A program made the position numbers and the translations under genes. 64,000 bases of DNA, taken from contig NC_083568.1 in assembly GCF_019925205.1 (NCBI RefSeq), positions 8,306,393-8,370,392 on the forward strand, read 5' to 3'. Origin of the DNA: Metopolophium dirhodum (taxonomy: Eukaryota > Arthropoda > Insecta > Hemiptera > Aphididae). The notes beneath the pieces were generated by a model. The model saw nothing but the letters and a program-made list of their open reading frames with translations, did no database searches and was not told where the DNA came from. Shown here one piece after another: positions 60,070 through 64,000 of this stretch (its first letter is position 1; each line of letters begins with the position of its first letter).

Positions 60070-63000
60070 CCCTATAGGGTATGAAGTATTGGACTCTAAA
60101 AGTTAAAACCGTATCCGTATACTGTCATAGACCATATCATTACCTATAAGGTATAAGAGCAGTGATTTAGTCCTAAAAAAGTTTATGGGTACACGCCTGA
60201 AATCATTGTGAAAAAAATAATGTGGGGGGGGGGGGCATGCACCCCACACCGACCATATATCAGTACTCTACCAGTGACTACCACACGTTTGGTAAAACTA
60301 TTTTCATTTGTAGATAGTATATTAATATTAGACAAAAGGTAGTTGTGTACTCATATTTTGGCAAGATAAATAAGATAATATTATATTTTATATCAATGTG
60401 ACAATGTACGTCTATACTATATAATATTATTTTTGATATTAACACCTTTTACTATTTAATAAATAGTACCCAATATAATTATTTACTTTGTAACGTTAAT
60501 ACGTATTGTTCGTGGTTCGTGTACCTGAGTACCACGATTTCCGTTAAGGGTACACGCATAAATATAAAATTAGGAGGCGGGTACACGCCGTGTAGGTACC
60601 CTCTTGTACCCACTACACCACTAATACCATAAGAGTATAAGGTCTATACTCTATGGGTGCTATGAATTAATAATTATTAATCCACTAATCTAGAAGAACT
60701 ACATATATATATAAGTCATGGAGAAAAATGTTATAGGTACGTGCTTTAATTTGATTTTTAATTTCAGATGATATTTAATTATATTACTAATTATGTTTAA
60801 TATATTAATTTACTAATATCTTAAATGCCCTTAATCCGAGATACTTGAAAACTGCGAAACATACCGAGCCCGGCCAGAGGAGACACTGCAGTAGTTTGTA
60901 ATGTATGTTTGTATATAGACCCTATACGGTAGTTACTCTATGGTTTGGAATACCACATTTGTATATTATGTATCAAGTAGATTTAATAAATAATCCACCT
61001 GCTTGGTATGTATGTTATAGATTGTTTAGTGTTTACTTATCCCATCTAGGTACTATTTGTACAACGACTATTTGTTATTGTAATATTGTAGTGTATTATA
61101 GTAGATTGAACTGAATATATTATATTTTTATAAACTAGTTTATAGGTAGGTTATGGCTTATGCTATATTGAGTAGGTATTCACTATTGACCCAGAACACA
61201 AAATACAAGAATATTAAATAGGTAAGTACCATAGTATATTTATTTTTTTGCTTTTACAGAGTATCTAAGGTTTTTACCACAATAATTATTAATAATAATA
61301 CTAAATGCATTAGGCTTGATCAATGATCATGATTTAAGATGGACTATTCAGAATAGTCTATTCTATAGTATAACTGGTATAGTTAAATATATTGCAATCA
61401 AAATGTATGCCTCTGTGTTAAATTTTAGTGATTGTACTATATTATATTATGTTAATGAAAATGTCAGGTTAGGCTTAGGTTTCAGTTATGTACATGATGC
61501 TTTATTGTTTTAAAAAATCCAACAAAAACCCGACTTGAGAGTATAAATCAAAAAATTAAACAAGCGATTTCAAAATGTTCTCAACTAAAATACAAAATCA
61601 ATTATTTAAAGAATTTTAAGCAAATCATACCTAATATTGCTATATTTTTTCTGTCCACTCTTCGGCGGTGGCGCTGCCCAATGTTCCGCATCTATTCAGT
61701 TTTCCGTTTAGAGTAGAGCTTTTAAATTATAATATAAATTTATTTATTTGTATATATTATACTATTTCAGTCATCTGATATTCTTATATTCTTATATAAT
61801 ATATTAAGGCATTTTAGTATTTGTTTTGTTTCCATATTAGGTATTTAGGTTTACTTTAATATATACAACCTGATAACTAGGCTGACTGCAGGTAAAATAT
61901 GTCTAGGTACATAATATTATACAAATATTCTTCATCTACACATTACACTCTTATTCGCATTGGATACATCATAAACATAATACATTCTTAGACATTACAG
62001 GTGGTTGATATTGAACGCAAGTAATAACTTATAATACTATAGGTATAATATATAATACGGCGTACGTACATTATAAAATGTATAATATGTATATACTCTA
62101 TAGTCTATATGTATATTAGTGAATTAGTGTGTATAAATGCATACGTTAAGGGACTATTGAAACTACTAATAAATATGACACATGAGAATTCGTCGAATTA
62201 TGCTTACTTACACTGCGGCATTTGTAATTTCGACTAGATAATTCACATCACGTTGGAGTTGGTAAAATCATATTTTCATAAGAAGTTTTAAATAAGTACC
62301 TATTATATATTATTATTACACGGTCTACACGTGCAATGTGTTCCATGCCTTATTTCCTTAATGGCATTGCCATTAATGAATAATATCTAATCTGTAGTAC
62401 TTAAGAGACGCGTGTACGGTACTACGGTGTCCCTACTCCCTACGTAAAACCGCTTTGTAGTTGAATGTTGATACATTCAACAATAATTATTGCGAGGTGT
62501 ATACAGTGTACTACAGATAATAATAATATATTAATATAACATATTTTATAGTGCCTATATAACCTAGATATAAGCAAGTTGAATATTATATATTTATATC
62601 TATCACAATTTATTGTAATATATTATATATTTATATACGTTTAAATTGCCTGACGAATATATATGATACGTGAGACCTATATGGGTATTTTATACGTTTA
62701 AAATATGTTTTTTTTTAGGTATTTACATTTTGTTTCATTATTATACTGTACTCATAATATTAAAAATAAAATTGATACCTACTACCCACCTTAGGTATAA
62801 CCGTAGTGTATTATATATTATCTATGTATATTTATTTTGCTTAGTGTATCGGCTTTATCGGATTCAAATAAAACCATATAATATACTTATAATAATTATA
62901 TACTTATATAACAAAATATCAGTTTATAATAATTTATTTGCACTCACTTATTTTAAAGATATTGTACTTAGTCTATGCATATGTCATGCATAATTAATAA

Positions 63001-63859
63001 TTAATACTTGAAACAAGTAGAATTTAAGACATTTCTGATGGAAATAATTGTTTAAAATATTCACCGAATTTATAGGTCATGGTGATACAGATATTACGTA
63101 CATTTATTCAGTTCATTTTAAAGTTTTAAATCGAAAACCACTTTAGTGTTTTATCATATATCACATATTATACTTTTATACAAGTATTATAGGTTCTGAA
63201 TGCAATTATCGGTACCTGTACTGGACATAGGCTCAAATTGGGGGGCTAAGCCCCCTAAACTCAGCCGTAGCCCCCCCCCAAAAAAAACCTAGGGCATACA
63301 ATTTTAAAATGCTATATTGCAATGGTCTGCTTGCCATTAATATATTCAGCCCTCAAAGTCAAAAGTTGAAATTGCGCCTATATGATACTGGAGCTTCAGA
63401 GCATATAATATTAAATATTATGATGACGTATACCACTATACCGTACACGCTTAAATGCTTAATATATAATATGCAATAGGTATTAGGTAAATATACATAT
63501 TGGCTATGCGCCTATGCAGTTTAGTAGGTACGTATTATTCGTGTTCCATTAAACAATCATTGTAATTTGTAGCCTGTAATTAAGGTGATTTTATTTTTAC
63601 AACTAACGTAGGTAATAAGCCAATAGGTATTATATATTAATTATATATGCCTATTATTTGTGTAATTATTACGAAACTATATACAGTGTGTCACCGTCTC
63701 CCCCCCCCCCCACCTCCTGTTGTAAGAGGATAAAGTATAAGTACCTACCTATATACCATGTTATATTGTTATTATACATTTATATAATATGTACAAGTAC
63801 ATGTACTATGCGGGTACCTATTTAGTAGAAGGTTGTGGCCGTTCCAGACCACTGCGGTG

Positions 63860-64000
63860 AGACCAGTGGTGTAGTGGGGCGTATACGCGGGTATACGGCG
63901 TATAACGACTTCTCCAGTTTTTGGTTGATGCGTATACTTATAATATAATTTGTGATACGCATGTATACGGGTATACTGTATTGCTATAAATCAATAATAT
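63860..64000 (+). repeat. Transposon end, cut by the window
   Basis: CCAGTGGTGTAGTGGGGCGT followed by TATACGCGGGTATACGGCGT. The reverse complement of 60545-60625 starts TTAGTGGTGTAGTGGGTACA and contains ACGGCGTGTACCCGCC, so both are ends of one family. Confidence 0.55.

Larger units (their letters stand above)
58740..64000. other. Gene-free right end of the window
   Basis: No supported gene across 5.2 kb beyond NDUFAB1 upstream sequence. Contents: a 16-bp inverted repeat pair (59436/59504), a hAT-like MITE (59864-60069), transposon ends with the AGTGGTGTAGTGGG word at about 60545-60625 (minus) and 63860-64000 (plus), G or C runs at 60223-60235, 63270-63285 and 63700-63711, and worn repeats such as GGGGGGCTAAGCCCCC at about 63240. 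Confidence 0.55.

Noticed and set aside
1..64000. CRISPR arrays, operons, bacterial ribosome-binding sites
   Set aside because: The tandem repeat at 622 lacks unique spacers of constant size, and introns, TATA/Inr and polyadenylation signals show eukaryotic nuclear DNA.

Overview
The window is AT-rich insect nuclear DNA and almost certainly comes from an aphid. The evidence is intron-containing genes, a run of aphid-style gustatory receptors whose C-terminal introns are all phase 0, an arginine-type selenophosphate synthetase as in insects that lost selenoproteins, many small non-autonomous DNA transposons, and frequent GTAGGTACCTA-like words. The species cannot be fixed from the sequence.

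Layout. 1-18.1 kb: tandem (+) strand array of four gustatory receptor (Gr) genes. The first is cut by the window edge and only its last three exons are present; the other three are complete at 389, 360 and 380 codons. All share one architecture: a large first exon followed by exons of 69, 90 and 51 bp. 18.4-23.5 kb (-): a two-exon gene for a 1439-residue Asn/Lys/Ser-rich predicted secreted protein, convergent with the last Gr. 24.2-26.2 kb: a CpG- and GC-rich island with a 239-residue acidic orphan reading frame ending in a basic/Cys-Cys-Cys tail. 26.2-37.5 kb: gene-poor DNA with transposon relics, foldback elements, a 5S-like SINE and a tRNA-Glu(TTC) gene. 37.6-46.3 kb (-): a heparanase-like gene whose last exon carries, in frame, about 745 extra low-complexity residues and whose predicted catalytic proton donor is Asp instead of Glu. 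49.6-51.6 kb (+): selenophosphate synthetase (SPS1-Arg type) with an intronless CDS and a 5'UTR intron. 53.5-54.1 kb (-): mitochondrial ribosomal protein L11. 57.5-58.7 kb (-): mitochondrial acyl carrier protein (NDUFAB1), four exons. 58.8-64 kb: repeats only.

The three housekeeping genes at 50-59 kb (SPS1, MRPL11, NDUFAB1) have no shared pathway beyond two being mitochondrial. The Gr array is a local tandem expansion, and the two large secreted low-complexity proteins are lineage-specific in appearance. The most notable item is the heparanase gene: splice sites and reading frame make the fusion to a long disordered tail hard to explain as chance, and the active site has drifted, suggesting a repurposed secreted protein. 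Exon boundaries were derived by hand from GT/AG sites, reading phase and family similarity; no transcript data were available.
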